Assembly (NCBI GenBank): GCA_022821275.1
Contig: JAJEDY010000067.1
Location: 111,958 to 162,020 of the forward strand
Direction of reading: 5' to 3'
Length of the DNA stretch: 50,063 nt
Source of the DNA: Candidatus Latescibacterota bacterium
GTDB lineage: Bacteria > Latescibacterota > UBA2968
Below, piece after piece: positions 25,238 to 33,858 of the stretch. The notes beneath the pieces are model-generated. The model made no database searches. It was not told where the DNA came from and saw only the letters and a program-made list of their open reading frames with translations. The position numbers were made by a program, and so were the translations under genes. Within the stretch, counting starts at the first letter, position 1. Each line of letters starts with the position of its first letter.

Positions 25238-26599
25238 ATGGACGTTATCGAAGAAGTATATGCCCCTCGCACAAAACCGCTCTTCGATCCCGAGGATCTC
25301 GCGCATCGCGCGTTGCGTCGGGACGAATTCTGGCGACATATCCCCGCTTTTGCAGACATAGACGCGCGCACCTTTCACTCGCACATCTTTCAGATGCGCC
25401 ATTCCATAACCAGTGTGGGCAAATTGATGCGGGTACTCGAGGACCGGGTATCCAACGACTTCTACCAGGAGGTCGCAGCGGGCCTCCAACACGCGCCCAT
25501 GAGCGTGCGGATCTCGCCGTATATCACGAGCTTAATCAACTGGGATGACCCATATCGCGATCCGATTCGCAAACAATTCTTGTCTCTCAGATGCGAGCAA
25601 GAGCGCGATCACCCCGAATTGCATCTCGATTCGCTCAACGAATTGGGAGATTCCCCCGTTGCGGGATTGACACATCGCTATCCAGACCGCGTTTTATTCC
25701 TCGTATTGGACACCTGTCCCGTATATTGTCGATTCTGCACCCGTAGCTATGCCGTGGGACTGGATACAGAAGATGTGGAAAAGGTAAATCTGCGGGTCAA
25801 CCGCGAGAGATGGGACAACGCGATTGGGTATATTCAATCGCGTCCCGAAGTCGAAGACGTCGTGGTCAGCGGCGGCGACATGTATCAACTCAAAGCCGAT
25901 CAACTCGAAGAATTGGGCAATCGCCTGCTGGATATCGACCACATTCGGCGATTTCGCTTTGCGACCAAAGGCCCGGCGGTCATGCCACAAAAACTCGTCA
26001 CAGATGATGCCTGGGTAGATGCGCTGACGCGCGTGGTAGATCGCGGGCGCAAAATGCACAAAGAAGTCGTTCTACACACCCATTTTAATCACCCCGCCGA
26101 AATCACCGGCATCACACAGGACGGACTTAATCGGCTACAGTCGCGCGGAATAACAATACGCAACCAGGCAGTACTTCAAAGCGGCGTGAATAGCAGCGCC
26201 GAGACAATGAGACTTCTGGTCAAACGATTGAGCTACTTAAACGTACAACCCTATTATGTGTATTTCCACGACCTCGTACGCGGCGTTGAAGACCTGCGAA
26301 CAACACTCGAAGATGGTCTCGCCATTGAAAAAGCCATACGCGGCACCACATCCGGGTTCAACATGCCCACATTTATTGTAGATACACTGGGTGGCGGCGG
26401 AAAACGAGACGCGCACTCCTATGAATACTACAACAGGGAAACCGGAATCGCCGTTTATATCAGTCCCGTAGTAAAACCCGATACGTTTTTCTTTTATTTT
26501 GACCCACTCTGGCGTTTGCGCGAAGATATTCAAGCGCGATGGCAGGATGATGTGGAAAGAGAAAAAATGAAAGCCGAGGCCATAGAGGCGGCACGATAA
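25238..26599 (+). CDS. kamA: Lysine 2,3-aminomutase family radical SAM enzyme
   Basis: 453 residues. Radical SAM cysteines Cys160, Cys164, Cys167 (CPVYCRFCTRS), SAM-binding SGGD at 211-214, and the PLP lysine Lys389 in GGGGK. Counted back from that lysine, Asp345 (VYFHDL) and Asp382 (FIVDT) sit where the two aspartates of clostridial lysine 2,3-aminomutase hold the substrate side-chain amine, so L-lysine to beta-lysine is the likely reaction rather than glutamate. Beta-lysine can serve as an osmolyte precursor, EF-P modification donor or degradation intermediate. No ablB acetyltransferase, epmA or lysine-degradation gene is adjacent. Ends in a terminator at 26617. Confidence 0.9.
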   Translation: MDVIEEVYAPRTKPLFDPEDLAHRALRRDEFWRHIPAFADIDARTFHSHIFQMRHSITSVGKLMRVLEDRVSNDFYQEVAAGLQHAPMSVRISPYITSLINWDDPYRDPIRKQFLSLRCEQERDHPELHLDSLNELGDSPVAGLTHRYPDRVLFLVLDTCPVYCRFCTRSYAVGLDTEDVEKVNLRVNRERWDNAIGYIQSRPEVEDVVVSGGDMYQLKADQLEELGNRLLDIDHIRRFRFATKGPAVMPQKLVTDDAWVDALTRVVDRGRKMHKEVVLHTHFNHPAEITGITQDGLNRLQSRGITIRNQAVLQSGVNSSAETMRLLVKRLSYLNVQPYYVYFHDLVRGVEDLRTTLEDGLAIEKAIRGTTSGFNMPTFIVDTLGGGGKRDAHSYEYYNRETGIAVYISPVVKPDTFFFYFDPLWRLREDIQARWQDDVEREKMKAEAIEAAR

Positions 26600-26616
26600 G
26601 ACACAGCAACTACAAC

Positions 26617-26652
26617 AAAAAGGGGCAACCGGAAAAGGTCGCCCCTTTTTTT
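26617..26652. terminator. Intrinsic terminator after kamA
   Basis: AAAAGGGGC-A-ACC / GGT-C-GCCCCTTTT stem with one mismatch and a six-base loop, followed by T7. It runs into the last codons of the converging Uma2 gene and can serve both. Confidence 0.82.
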
Positions 26653-27199
26653 AGAACACATCTGCAAGTGGCAATTGCCACCCGGGCACGACATCTTCAC
26701 CGTCAATTGTGTCGCCTTCTGTGAGAATACGAACATCATCTAAACCGCGATAGACAGTTGCCGTGCTCGTTTTGGGATCGAGAACAATAACCATCTTCGC
26801 ACCTGCCCGCAGCCAATCAAATGCTTTTTCCGTCACTTCGGATGCGCGGTCATTTGGCGAGACGACTTCAACGGCGAGGTCGGGCGCGCCGGGGAAGAAC
26901 CCTTCTTCGTCTATGGCTTCCGCACGTTCTTTCGACACAAAACTCGCATCGGGTGCGCGCACCGTATCGGGCGCAGTGTCAATAATAAATCCGGTTTCGG
27001 CAGCGTACGTTGTTCCGAGTCCGCTCTCTTCGACAAACTGGGCAAGACGCCATCCTATCTTCAATGCAATTCGTCCGTGCTGACTTCCCGCTGGAGCCAT
27101 CTGGCGCAATTCTCCCTTTATGAGTTCATAGCGATAGCCATTGTGCGGCATCACCAGAAGCTCATCGGCTGTCATGGTGGCAACGGTTTGTAGGGCCAT
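26651..27199 (-). CDS. Uma2 family (DUF820) putative restriction-endonuclease-fold protein
   Basis: 182 residues. Typical Uma2 layout: MTADELLVMPHNGYRYELIKGEL, RAPDASFV (Asp84), PDLAVEVVSPND (Asp107, Glu111) and a following Lys in the EKAFDWLRAGAKMVIVLDP stretch, together a PD-(D/E)XK nuclease-like centre. Uma2 genes are multicopy in many cyanobacteria and environmental phyla; their role is unproven. The gene converges on kamA. Its relation to the deoxyribosyltransferase gene upstream is only proximity. Confidence 0.9.
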   Translation of the reverse strand: MALQTVATMTADELLVMPHNGYRYELIKGELRQMAPAGSQHGRIALKIGWRLAQFVEESGLGTTYAAETGFIIDTAPDTVRAPDASFVSKERAEAIDEEGFFPGAPDLAVEVVSPNDRASEVTEKAFDWLRAGAKMVIVLDPKTSTATVYRGLDDVRILTEGDTIDGEDVVPGWQLPLADVF

Positions 27200-27268
27200 A
27201 CCTGAACCTGTTGTGTTTGGGTAAAATGATGATTGTCATTAAAATAATACTCAGGAATAACTGGTCTG

Positions 27269-27739
27269 TCAATCCAGAGACCCATTCAGCCAGCGCGCCA
27301 GGGCTTTATCGGGATCGGCAACTTCATCCAGAGAGGTGTAATAATAATTTTCCCAGCCGTGTTCTGGCAGACCTGTAAAAAGCATGAGATTGAGGGCATA
27401 GTCTTCTGAGTCGGTGCAACGGCGAAAATCGTCTCGAAAGAGAAAAGTCTTTTTGCCCAAAGCAATGGCAATGCCGAGTTCAACCATCACACCTTCATCG
27501 GGCGGCGTACCATTGACAATGGCAAATATGGCATCTGATTCTTTGACATCGCGCACATCAGCCTGCCCAATTTGATACGCCCATCCAGGTTGTGCCTTGT
27601 CAATCTGATTATTGCGTTCAAAAGGCTCCCACACTTCTGCGCCGAGAGACTCGAGCACCTGAATAAACTCGGGCAAAAGTTTCTGTTTCTGTTGAGACGA
27701 GAAACCATAAGGACTGGCGAGATAGATTATTTTGGACAT
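27269..27739 (-). CDS. Nucleoside 2-deoxyribosyltransferase family protein
   Basis: 156 residues, ATG behind AAGGAGAATTTT. Opening IIYLASPYGFS and the acidic segment NGTPPDEGVMVELGIAIALGKKTFLFRDD match nucleoside 2-deoxyribosyltransferases, with Glu87 the probable nucleophile and Asp81 a supporting residue. Such enzymes exchange the base of 2'-deoxynucleosides in salvage. Members of this broad family also act as nucleotide hydrolases, so the exact reaction is open. Own promoter upstream at 27777-27805. Confidence 0.87.
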   Translation of the reverse strand: MSKIIYLASPYGFSSQQKQKLLPEFIQVLESLGAEVWEPFERNNQIDKAQPGWAYQIGQADVRDVKESDAIFAIVNGTPPDEGVMVELGIAIALGKKTFLFRDDFRRCTDSEDYALNLMLFTGLPEHGWENYYYTSLDEVADPDKALARWLNGSLD

Positions 27740-27776
27740 AAAATTCTCCTTATTTTAAAAATCGATCTATAACCAA

Positions 27777-27805
27777 GATATAGAAACGAATTTTCCGCTT
27801 GTCAA
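27777..27805 (-). promoter_or_regulatory. Promoter of the deoxyribosyltransferase gene
   Basis: Reading leftwards: TTGACA (27805-27800), 17 bases, TATATC (27782-27777); start point near 27770, leader about 31 bases. Confidence 0.65.
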
Positions 27806-27856
27806 GAAAGGAACAATAGCGGCGCACGCCACATCGCATACAACACAACTTTCATC

Positions 27857-27885
27857 TTGCATCCCCCGCCTGTGCAAGATATAAT
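27857..27885 (+). promoter_or_regulatory. Promoter of the MFS-sulfatase operon
   Basis: TTGCAT (27857-27862), 17 bases, TATAAT (27880-27885, perfect). The leader to the ATG at 27910 would be only about 18 bases and shows no Shine-Dalgarno. Confidence 0.6.
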
Positions 27886-27909
27886 AATGCGCCAACAGTG
27901 AAAATATAA

Positions 27910-29190
27910 ATGGGATTCTTACCAGAAAAGGGCAATGCGCGATTCAACTTTATTGTGGGAACATTAAATGGCGGCATCTTCGCATTTGGCACGGCGTTTT
28001 TAGACCCCACCACAGTCCTACCCGTTTTTATTCGGCATTTTACAACCTCAGATACGCTGGTCGGCCTGGCCGCATCTCTGCACCGAGCAGGTTGGCATTT
28101 ACCCCAATTGCTCGTGGCGGGATACCTGGAACGGCGCACGCGTCGGCTACCTGTTTACAGACAGGCCAACCTCATGCGTATGTCACTAATCTGGACAACC
28201 GTGCTACTGCTTGCGTGGTACGGACTCGAGCGCCCCGGTCTGGTATTGAGCAGCTTTCTCATTCTCTATGGCATCGCTTCTCTTTTTGGTGGCCCCGCGG
28301 GCAATGCCTATACAGATATCGTGGGCAGGTCTCTGCCGAGATCGCACACGGGAATATTTTACGCATCCCGTTCATTTCTCGGCGGCATATTGAGCATTCT
28401 CGCAGGCATATTGGTCAAGTATTTTCTGGACACTGAGAACGGTTATGACTTTCCGATAAATTACGTCATGATCTTCGCGTTGGGCGCGGGGATGATGAGC
28501 CTGGGCATCGGGTGTTTCTGTCTGGTTCGAGAGCCAGAGGGCGAGATGAGCACGACCCACCGAAATGCCATTCAGGTAATTCGCGGTATTCCTCAATTAT
28601 TGCGCCGCGACCGCAATTTCGGTCGGTTTCTCCTGGTTCAAATACTGGCATCGGGCATCGGATTCTCACTCCCATTTTACGTGGTACTCGCCCGAGAGAC
28701 ATTTCACATCTCGGAAAGCACAGTCGGCTTTTTCTTAGCCATACAAACCATAGGCGCGGCTATTTTTAATGTGATATGGGGAAGACTCTCTCTCAATTAC
28801 GGAAACCACCGCGTGGTGTTATTTGCCGTGCTGGGTGTGGCTTTAATCCCGTGTATGGCACTGGTCTTAAGCAGCCAGACGAGTTTGTTGCAACACGCCT
28901 CTGAGTGGACCATCGCGGCGTCTTTTTCGCCGATTTTTCTCTTAATAGGCGGAACGACAACAGGCATTTTTATCGGATTCAAAAGTTATCTACTGGACAT
29001 CGCGCCAGCAGAGCGCCGCCCAACCTATATCGGCATCACCAACACCGTACTGGGCATTGGTTCGCTCTATCCCATATTCGGAGGCATACTCGCAGACCTC
29101 GTACATCTTCAAGGCGTGTTTGCCCTATCTGCCACCACCGTTTTGGCGGGATTTTGGCTGTGTTTTTATATGAAAGCGTCAGATTATTAA
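27910..29190 (+). CDS. MFS transporter
   Basis: 426 residues with about 12 hydrophobic segments, beginning FIVGTLNGGIFAFGTAF. After the first pair of helices comes AGYLERRTRRLPVYRQANLMR, in place of the usual MFS loop 2-3 motif, and GRSLPRSHTGIFYASRSFLGG follows later. The segment LPFYVVLARETFHISESTVGFFLAIQTIGAAIFNVIWGRLS marks the second half. Substrate unknown. It is 19 bases upstream of a sulfatase gene on the same strand and most likely co-transcribed with it, so it may move the sulfated compound or its product. The start lacks a clear ribosome site. Confidence 0.87.
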   Translation: MGFLPEKGNARFNFIVGTLNGGIFAFGTAFLDPTTVLPVFIRHFTTSDTLVGLAASLHRAGWHLPQLLVAGYLERRTRRLPVYRQANLMRMSLIWTTVLLLAWYGLERPGLVLSSFLILYGIASLFGGPAGNAYTDIVGRSLPRSHTGIFYASRSFLGGILSILAGILVKYFLDTENGYDFPINYVMIFALGAGMMSLGIGCFCLVREPEGEMSTTHRNAIQVIRGIPQLLRRDRNFGRFLLVQILASGIGFSLPFYVVLARETFHISESTVGFFLAIQTIGAAIFNVIWGRLSLNYGNHRVVLFAVLGVALIPCMALVLSSQTSLLQHASEWTIAASFSPIFLLIGGTTTGIFIGFKSYLLDIAPAERRPTYIGITNTVLGIGSLYPIFGGILADLVHLQGVFALSATTVLAGFWLCFYMKASDY

Positions 29191-29209
29191 ATTTTCCAAG
29201 GAGTAAAAA

Positions 29210-30688
29210 ATGTCCAAACAACCCAATATTCTATTCGTATTTACCGACCAGCAACGCTGGGACACCATTCACGCGGCTGGCAATCCGCATATTCGCACGC
29301 CAGTAATGGACCGGCTGTGTCATGAAGGGGTGAATTTTATCAAGGGATATACGCCATCGCCCGTTTGTGTATCGGCGCGTGCATCCCTTATTACCGGGCA
29401 GTATCCGCACAAAAATGGGTGCTTTGACAATGGATTTCCACAACCGACAGATCGCCCATCTCTGATGGACCTCCTCGCACAGGGCGGGTACCTCTGTCAC
29501 GGCGTGGGCAAAATGCACTTTACCGGTGATCGTGGAGGACTGCGGGGATTTCACGCACGAGATGTACAGGAAGAAATTTCGGGAACAATTGATACAAAGG
29601 ATTATCTACAATATCTACACACCCATGGCTATGACTATGTACACGACCCAATGGGCGCAAGAGGAGAAATGTATTATATCCCGCAAATCTCTCAACTGCC
29701 CGCACGCCATCATCCAACGGCCTGGGTCGCAGACCGCAGCATTGACTTTCTAAAAAACCGCGACACATCCAAACCGTTCTTCCTCTGGTCGGGTTTTATC
29801 CATCCACACCCGCCCTTTTCACCGCCAACGCCCTGGAACAAACTCTATCGCGGTGCCCTGATGCCCTTTCCCAAACGCCCCGATAACATGGAAGATCTCT
29901 GGACGCATTTCAATCGCCATCAGAATCGATACAAGTACCGCGATGCGGGATTGGATAATCGCATGTTGCAGGTCATGCGCGGGTATTACTGGGCGTGCAT
30001 ATCGTTTATCGACTACAGCGTGGGCCGGATCATCGACGAACTCGAACAACAGGGCGAACTGGACAACACCCTCATAGCCTGGTCATCGGATCACGGTGAA
30101 CTATTGGGAGATTACAACTGTTTTGGCAAACGCAGCTTTCTCGATGCAGCAGCCCGAGTGCCCATGCTGGTGCGCTATCCCGAGCGCTTCCCTCGCGGTG
30201 CCGTAGAAGAAACACCGTGTGGATTAATGGACTTGATCCCCACATTTTTGGGCGCAGCAGGTATTTCCGATCACAACGCAGATTTAGACGGCCAGGACAT
30301 GGCCGATCTCGTCGGCAATGGGCGTGAACGAATGATTTACGGTCAGATTCAACACGGACAACGCGGTATGTACATGGCCTATGACGGCAATTTGAAATAC
30401 ATCTATTCAGCGGGCGACCAAAAGGAATACCTGCTCGATCACCGCACAGATGCAGAAGAAACGCGCAACTGTGCGTACAATATTTTGTACGCTTCCGAGG
30501 TAAAAACAATGCGCGAAAATCTAATAGGCTTCTTCCAAAACGAAAGCTATACCGATCCCCTGGATGGCAACCAATGGAAAGACTTTGGCGCGATTGCCGA
30601 GCCCAAAAGCGTGGATGCAAATTTGTTAATTCAGGATGCGGGATGGTCGGTTCCTCTCTACAATATCCCCGGATATTCAAGAGACTGA
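29210..30688 (+). CDS. Sulfatase with CVSAR active-site motif
   Basis: 492 residues, ATG behind AAGGAGTAAAAA. Sulfatase/alkaline phosphatase fold: NILFVFTDQQRWDTI at the metal site, Cys53 in SPVCVSARASLITGQYPH as the formylglycine position, WSSDHGELLGDYNCFGKRS with the second metal site, and a C-terminal segment GNLKYIYSAGDQKEYLLDH. The third position of the usual C-x-P/A-x-R motif is Ser, a departure from the strict consensus. No signal peptide, so cytoplasmic. Paired with an MFS transporter; a terminator follows at 30762. Confidence 0.93.
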   Translation: MSKQPNILFVFTDQQRWDTIHAAGNPHIRTPVMDRLCHEGVNFIKGYTPSPVCVSARASLITGQYPHKNGCFDNGFPQPTDRPSLMDLLAQGGYLCHGVGKMHFTGDRGGLRGFHARDVQEEISGTIDTKDYLQYLHTHGYDYVHDPMGARGEMYYIPQISQLPARHHPTAWVADRSIDFLKNRDTSKPFFLWSGFIHPHPPFSPPTPWNKLYRGALMPFPKRPDNMEDLWTHFNRHQNRYKYRDAGLDNRMLQVMRGYYWACISFIDYSVGRIIDELEQQGELDNTLIAWSSDHGELLGDYNCFGKRSFLDAAARVPMLVRYPERFPRGAVEETPCGLMDLIPTFLGAAGISDHNADLDGQDMADLVGNGRERMIYGQIQHGQRGMYMAYDGNLKYIYSAGDQKEYLLDHRTDAEETRNCAYNILYASEVKTMRENLIGFFQNESYTDPLDGNQWKDFGAIAEPKSVDANLLIQDAGWSVPLYNIPGYSRD

Positions 30689-30761
30689 ATCCTCCTCTTC
30701 CAGCATTCAAATATTTCAACCCATCATCCACATTGTGAACAAAAGATTCACATCAAAAAGA

Positions 30762-30788
30762 AAAAAAGCCCATTTTATGGGCTTTTTT
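30762..30788. terminator. Intrinsic terminator after the MFS-sulfatase operon
   Basis: AAAAAAGCCCAT (30762-30773) / ATGGGCTTTTTT (30777-30788) with a short loop; the T-tract is part of the stem. Confidence 0.85.
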
Positions 30789-30847
30789 CTTTGGCACAAA
30801 CATTGCTATCTATATCCCTAAAAACCACCATTTCAAACGAGACATTT

Positions 30848-31945
30848 ATGTGTAACCATGCCCTACCCTGGCTGGTACTCTACGCCGTACCGGGCCTGGG
30901 ACCCGCTGCCTATTGCGCTCTCCTCGAGCATTTTGAAACACCGGAAAATATTCTTTCCCAATCTCCCAAAGCACTGTGCGAGGTCCCCGGCATTGGTCCC
31001 AGTACCGCACAATCTATCTCTACCAATCGAGACTGGGCCTGGGCGCGAGATCAAGTCGCACGCGCAAAAGACCTCGACATCCAGATCTGCACACTCACGG
31101 ATTCCCTCTATCCCGAAATACTAACTAAAATCTACGCCCCACCACCTCTGCTCTTTGCCAAAGGCGACATAAGCCATTGCCACAGCCCCACCATAAGCAT
31201 TGTCGGCTCGCGCGCTCTCACAGCTTATGGACGGCAAACCGCGCATCGTCTGGGCAGTGATCTCGCCCGAGCGGGGATAACAGTAGTCAGTGGCATGGCC
31301 GTTGGCATTGATACCCATGCACACCGGGGGGCACTCGAACACGGCGCAACAGCAGCAGTGCTCGGCAGCAGTCTGGATTGCCCCTATCCACCCGAAAATC
31401 GCACCCTATTTAAACAAATAGGTGAACGCGGTGTGGTCTTCTCGGAATTTCCACTGGGCACCACCCCAGAAGCCCACAACTTTCCAAGACGCAACCGCAT
31501 TATCAGCGGCTTGAGCCTCGGCACAGTCGTCGTTGAAGCGGGCAAACAGAGCGGCGCACTCATCACCGCCCAATTTGCACTTGACCAGAACCGCGATGTC
31601 TTTGCCGTACCCGGTCCAATTTATTCGGGCAAAAGCCAGGGCACAAATAGCCTTCTCAGTCAGGGGGCCATTCTCGTACAAACGACACAGGACATCTTGA
31701 GCGAAATCGAACATCAGTCAACGCTCCCCCCTCAACCCTCTGAGCAACCTGTCTTATCCGACCGAGAACAACGCGTATGGGACGCTCTTATCAGCCTGTC
31801 TGCCGATGCGACCCCGGTACATATTGACGCCCTCACCAAAGCCGTAGAATTCTCTTCTGGAGAAACCCTCAACATCCTCTTGAGCCTCGAAATCAAGGGC
31901 CATGTCGAACAACTATCCGGCATGCATTTCAGGGGACAAACATAA
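30848..31945 (+). CDS. dprA: DNA processing protein DprA
   Basis: 365 residues from ATG 30848, preceded by GAGACATTT; a longer frame from 30791 overlaps the terminator region. DprA loads RecA onto incoming single-stranded DNA in natural transformation. An N-terminal helix-hairpin-helix part (PGLGPAAYCALLEHFE, VPGIGPSTAQSIS) is followed by the Rossmann-like core with SIVGSRALTAYGRQTA, SGMAVGIDTHAHRGAL, FPRRNRIISGLSLGTVVVEAG and KSGAL-type segments, and a C-terminal winged-helix domain. No other competence genes are nearby. It converges on lexA with a shared terminator. Confidence 0.96.
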   Translation: MCNHALPWLVLYAVPGLGPAAYCALLEHFETPENILSQSPKALCEVPGIGPSTAQSISTNRDWAWARDQVARAKDLDIQICTLTDSLYPEILTKIYAPPPLLFAKGDISHCHSPTISIVGSRALTAYGRQTAHRLGSDLARAGITVVSGMAVGIDTHAHRGALEHGATAAVLGSSLDCPYPPENRTLFKQIGERGVVFSEFPLGTTPEAHNFPRRNRIISGLSLGTVVVEAGKQSGALITAQFALDQNRDVFAVPGPIYSGKSQGTNSLLSQGAILVQTTQDILSEIEHQSTLPPQPSEQPVLSDREQRVWDALISLSADATPVHIDALTKAVEFSSGETLNILLSLEIKGHVEQLSGMHFRGQT

Positions 31946-31948
31946 AAA

Positions 31949-31978
31949 AAAAGAGAGATCCGTTAAGACCTCTCTTTT
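31949..31978. terminator. Bidirectional terminator between dprA and lexA
   Basis: AAAAGAGA / TCTCTTTT stem, extended inwards with one mismatch, around the loop CGTTAA; symmetric A and T tracts suit both converging genes. Confidence 0.8.
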
Positions 31979-32008
31979 GTTCTATCGCGCAGCGGCATCC
32001 CGCCTCTT

Positions 32009-32632
32009 TTAAAAAGACCGCATCAAACCCACGATTTTACCGGCAATCCGGAATGAGTCGTGGCTTTCGCCCACCACAATGGGTTGATAGGCTTCATTTT
32101 CGGGCATCAGCTTGACCTGAGAACCCTCCCGATAGTATCGCTTAACCGTCGCTTCTTCGCCAATCACAGCCACGACAATCTCACCTTGATGGGCGGACTC
32201 CTGATGGCGCGCGAGCACAAAATCGCCATCTAATATTCCGGCATCGCGCATGCTATCACCCTCAACCTGGAGGGCAAAAACATCGCCCCGCGGCACAAAC
32301 CCGGAATCAACCGCAAGCGTACTCTCGATATTTTCCATCGCCAGAATCGGTTCACCGGCAGCAACGCGCCCAATCACTGGCACTTCGCGCACATCGCCCG
32401 AAAGCGACGCATCCTGGTAATCCGTCAACTCAATACTGCGCGACAACATAGCGGTTCGCCGAATATACCCTTTCTTTTCCAATGCAGACAGCGTGGTTCG
32501 CACACCATTGGTTGAAGCAATGCCAAAAGCCTCCATGATTTCTCGAATCGTAGGCGGATATCCCTGGTTGCGAATCACCTGGGCAATAAAATCGTATATC
32601 TCCTGTTGGCGCGCAGTTAGTTTTTTTCGCAT
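32009..32632 (-). CDS. lexA: LexA repressor (SOS regulator)
   Basis: 207 residues, ATG behind AAGGAGGTGTGT. N-terminal winged helix (LTARQQEIYDFIAQVIRNQGYPPTIREIMEAFG), the Ala92-Gly93 self-cleavage site (VAAGEP), and the Ser127 (GDSMRD) / Lys164 (ATVKRY) catalytic dyad, all as in E. coli and Bacillus LexA. It represses DNA-damage genes until RecA filaments provoke self-cleavage. Its promoter at 32690-32718 carries a GAACGTTC dyad between the -35 and -10 boxes, a good candidate for autoregulation. Confidence 0.97.
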   Translation of the reverse strand: MRKKLTARQQEIYDFIAQVIRNQGYPPTIREIMEAFGIASTNGVRTTLSALEKKGYIRRTAMLSRSIELTDYQDASLSGDVREVPVIGRVAAGEPILAMENIESTLAVDSGFVPRGDVFALQVEGDSMRDAGILDGDFVLARHQESAHQGEIVVAVIGEEATVKRYYREGSQVKLMPENEAYQPIVVGESHDSFRIAGKIVGLMRSF

Positions 32633-32689
32633 AACACACCTCCTTATTTATTAGCCAAAAACGCATATATCAACAAACCTGCACATTTG

Positions 32690-32718
32690 AATATAGTGAA
32701 CGTTCGTGCATCCGTCAA
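32690..32718 (-). promoter_or_regulatory. lexA promoter with operator candidate GAACGTTC in spacer
   Basis: Reading leftwards: TTGACG (32718-32713), 17 bases, TATATT (32695-32690). The spacer contains the perfect dyad GAACGTTC (32698-32705). It shares half-sites GAAC/GTTC with the Gram-positive SOS box but lacks the four-base gap. Confidence 0.65.
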
Positions 32719-32881
32719 GTTTTCATCTCAAATAATTCTAAAAAAATGTACTATCTTTCCCCATCTCATCCACACCAAACACCGCAAATACATCTATATC
32801 TCCTCTCTTGACACCACAAATACCCCCTTGTATCTTATCTGTGTAAGCACAGACGCACGAGCCACAAACGGAAAGCGCACC

Positions 32882-33823
32882 ATGACAAACCTCACATTTG
32901 ACGAATACGTACCCTTTTCCTGGCATGGCGTTGGCCTGAACATTCCATCAGAATGGAACCCGGGCAAAATATCGGGAGAAGCCAACTCGGGCGAAGTGCG
33001 CCTCGACGATTCTCAAATTGCACGCCTTGAACTCGAATGGAAAGAAGCGCGAGGAGATGACCGCGTGGCGCAAATTGTAGATCGCTACATCGAAGGTCTG
33101 GCAAAAAACGCCAAAAAGCAAAAAAGCCGCCTGCGCGTTGAACGCAACCCCAAAGCCATTGACCTCGACCTTCCCGCCATGCAAAACACGCAGTATTTTG
33201 TGTGGGAATCGCGTTATACAGTACACACACTTGCAACGTATAGTCCCGCCTCGGACCGTCTCATTTTTATTCGCATCATGGGGCGCACAGATGAAAACCT
33301 CGCCCCTGTTCTGCCCCTCGTCCTCAACACCCTTCGGGACACTCCGCCCGGCGGTCCCCTGACCTGGGCACTCTACGATATGGTCTGCCAATCGCCCCCA
33401 GAATACGAACTCGAAAATTTTGAACTCAAATCCGGGCATATAGGCTTGAGATTTCAAAAAAACAGCACGCGACTCAATATTGACCGCTTCAGCTTAGCGC
33501 GCACAATCCTCAGTAGCAAAGACCTCGATGAATGGTATGTTGAATTTTTTACAAAAGACCTTCGACATATTCACATTGAAACCAATATCCAAACCCGGGA
33601 TTCCAACATCGTGCTCTCCGTCAATGGACGCCCCAAAAGTCGATGGCAGGGCCTTCTTCAACCCTTGCCCTTTTGGAATATGCGCCCCCGCCAGAATCTA
33701 TCGGGACGGGTTTGGACCGATATGGAGACCAATAAAATTTTTGTTGTACAGACCTTCTGGAAAAAATCCGAGGGTGCCCCAAACCTCGATGCCTATTGCA
33801 AGGATGTAACAGCCATTTCCTGA
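32882..33823 (+). CDS. Protein of unknown function encoded with a PqqD-like gene
   Basis: 313 residues from ATG 32882, which has GGAAAG upstream; a longer frame from 32687 runs through the lexA promoter region and is unlikely. No signal peptide or membrane segment. It begins FDEYVPFSWHGVGLNIPSEWNPGKISGEANSGEVRLDD and contains LARLELEWKEARGDDRV-like segments, then repeated alternations of beta-type sequence with WESRYTV and RLIFIRIMGRT. I do not recognise a family. It is 35 bases upstream of a PqqD-like gene on the same strand, and the two are probably co-transcribed, which is the only clue to its role. Confidence 0.7.
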   Translation: MTNLTFDEYVPFSWHGVGLNIPSEWNPGKISGEANSGEVRLDDSQIARLELEWKEARGDDRVAQIVDRYIEGLAKNAKKQKSRLRVERNPKAIDLDLPAMQNTQYFVWESRYTVHTLATYSPASDRLIFIRIMGRTDENLAPVLPLVLNTLRDTPPGGPLTWALYDMVCQSPPEYELENFELKSGHIGLRFQKNSTRLNIDRFSLARTILSSKDLDEWYVEFFTKDLRHIHIETNIQTRDSNIVLSVNGRPKSRWQGLLQPLPFWNMRPRQNLSGRVWTDMETNKIFVVQTFWKKSEGAPNLDAYCKDVTAIS

Positions 33824-33858
33824 CAGAATATTGTTCTGTCTATTCGCGGAGTCCCGTT

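Noticed and set aside
25238-26599. Glutamate 2,3-aminomutase instead of lysine 2,3-aminomutase
   Set aside because: Positions counted from the PLP lysine keep both aspartates that bind the lysine side chain.
32687-32881. N-terminal extension of the unknown protein before ATG 32882
   Set aside because: It overlaps the lexA promoter, is low-complexity in character and has no ribosome site; the downstream ATG has GGAAAG.
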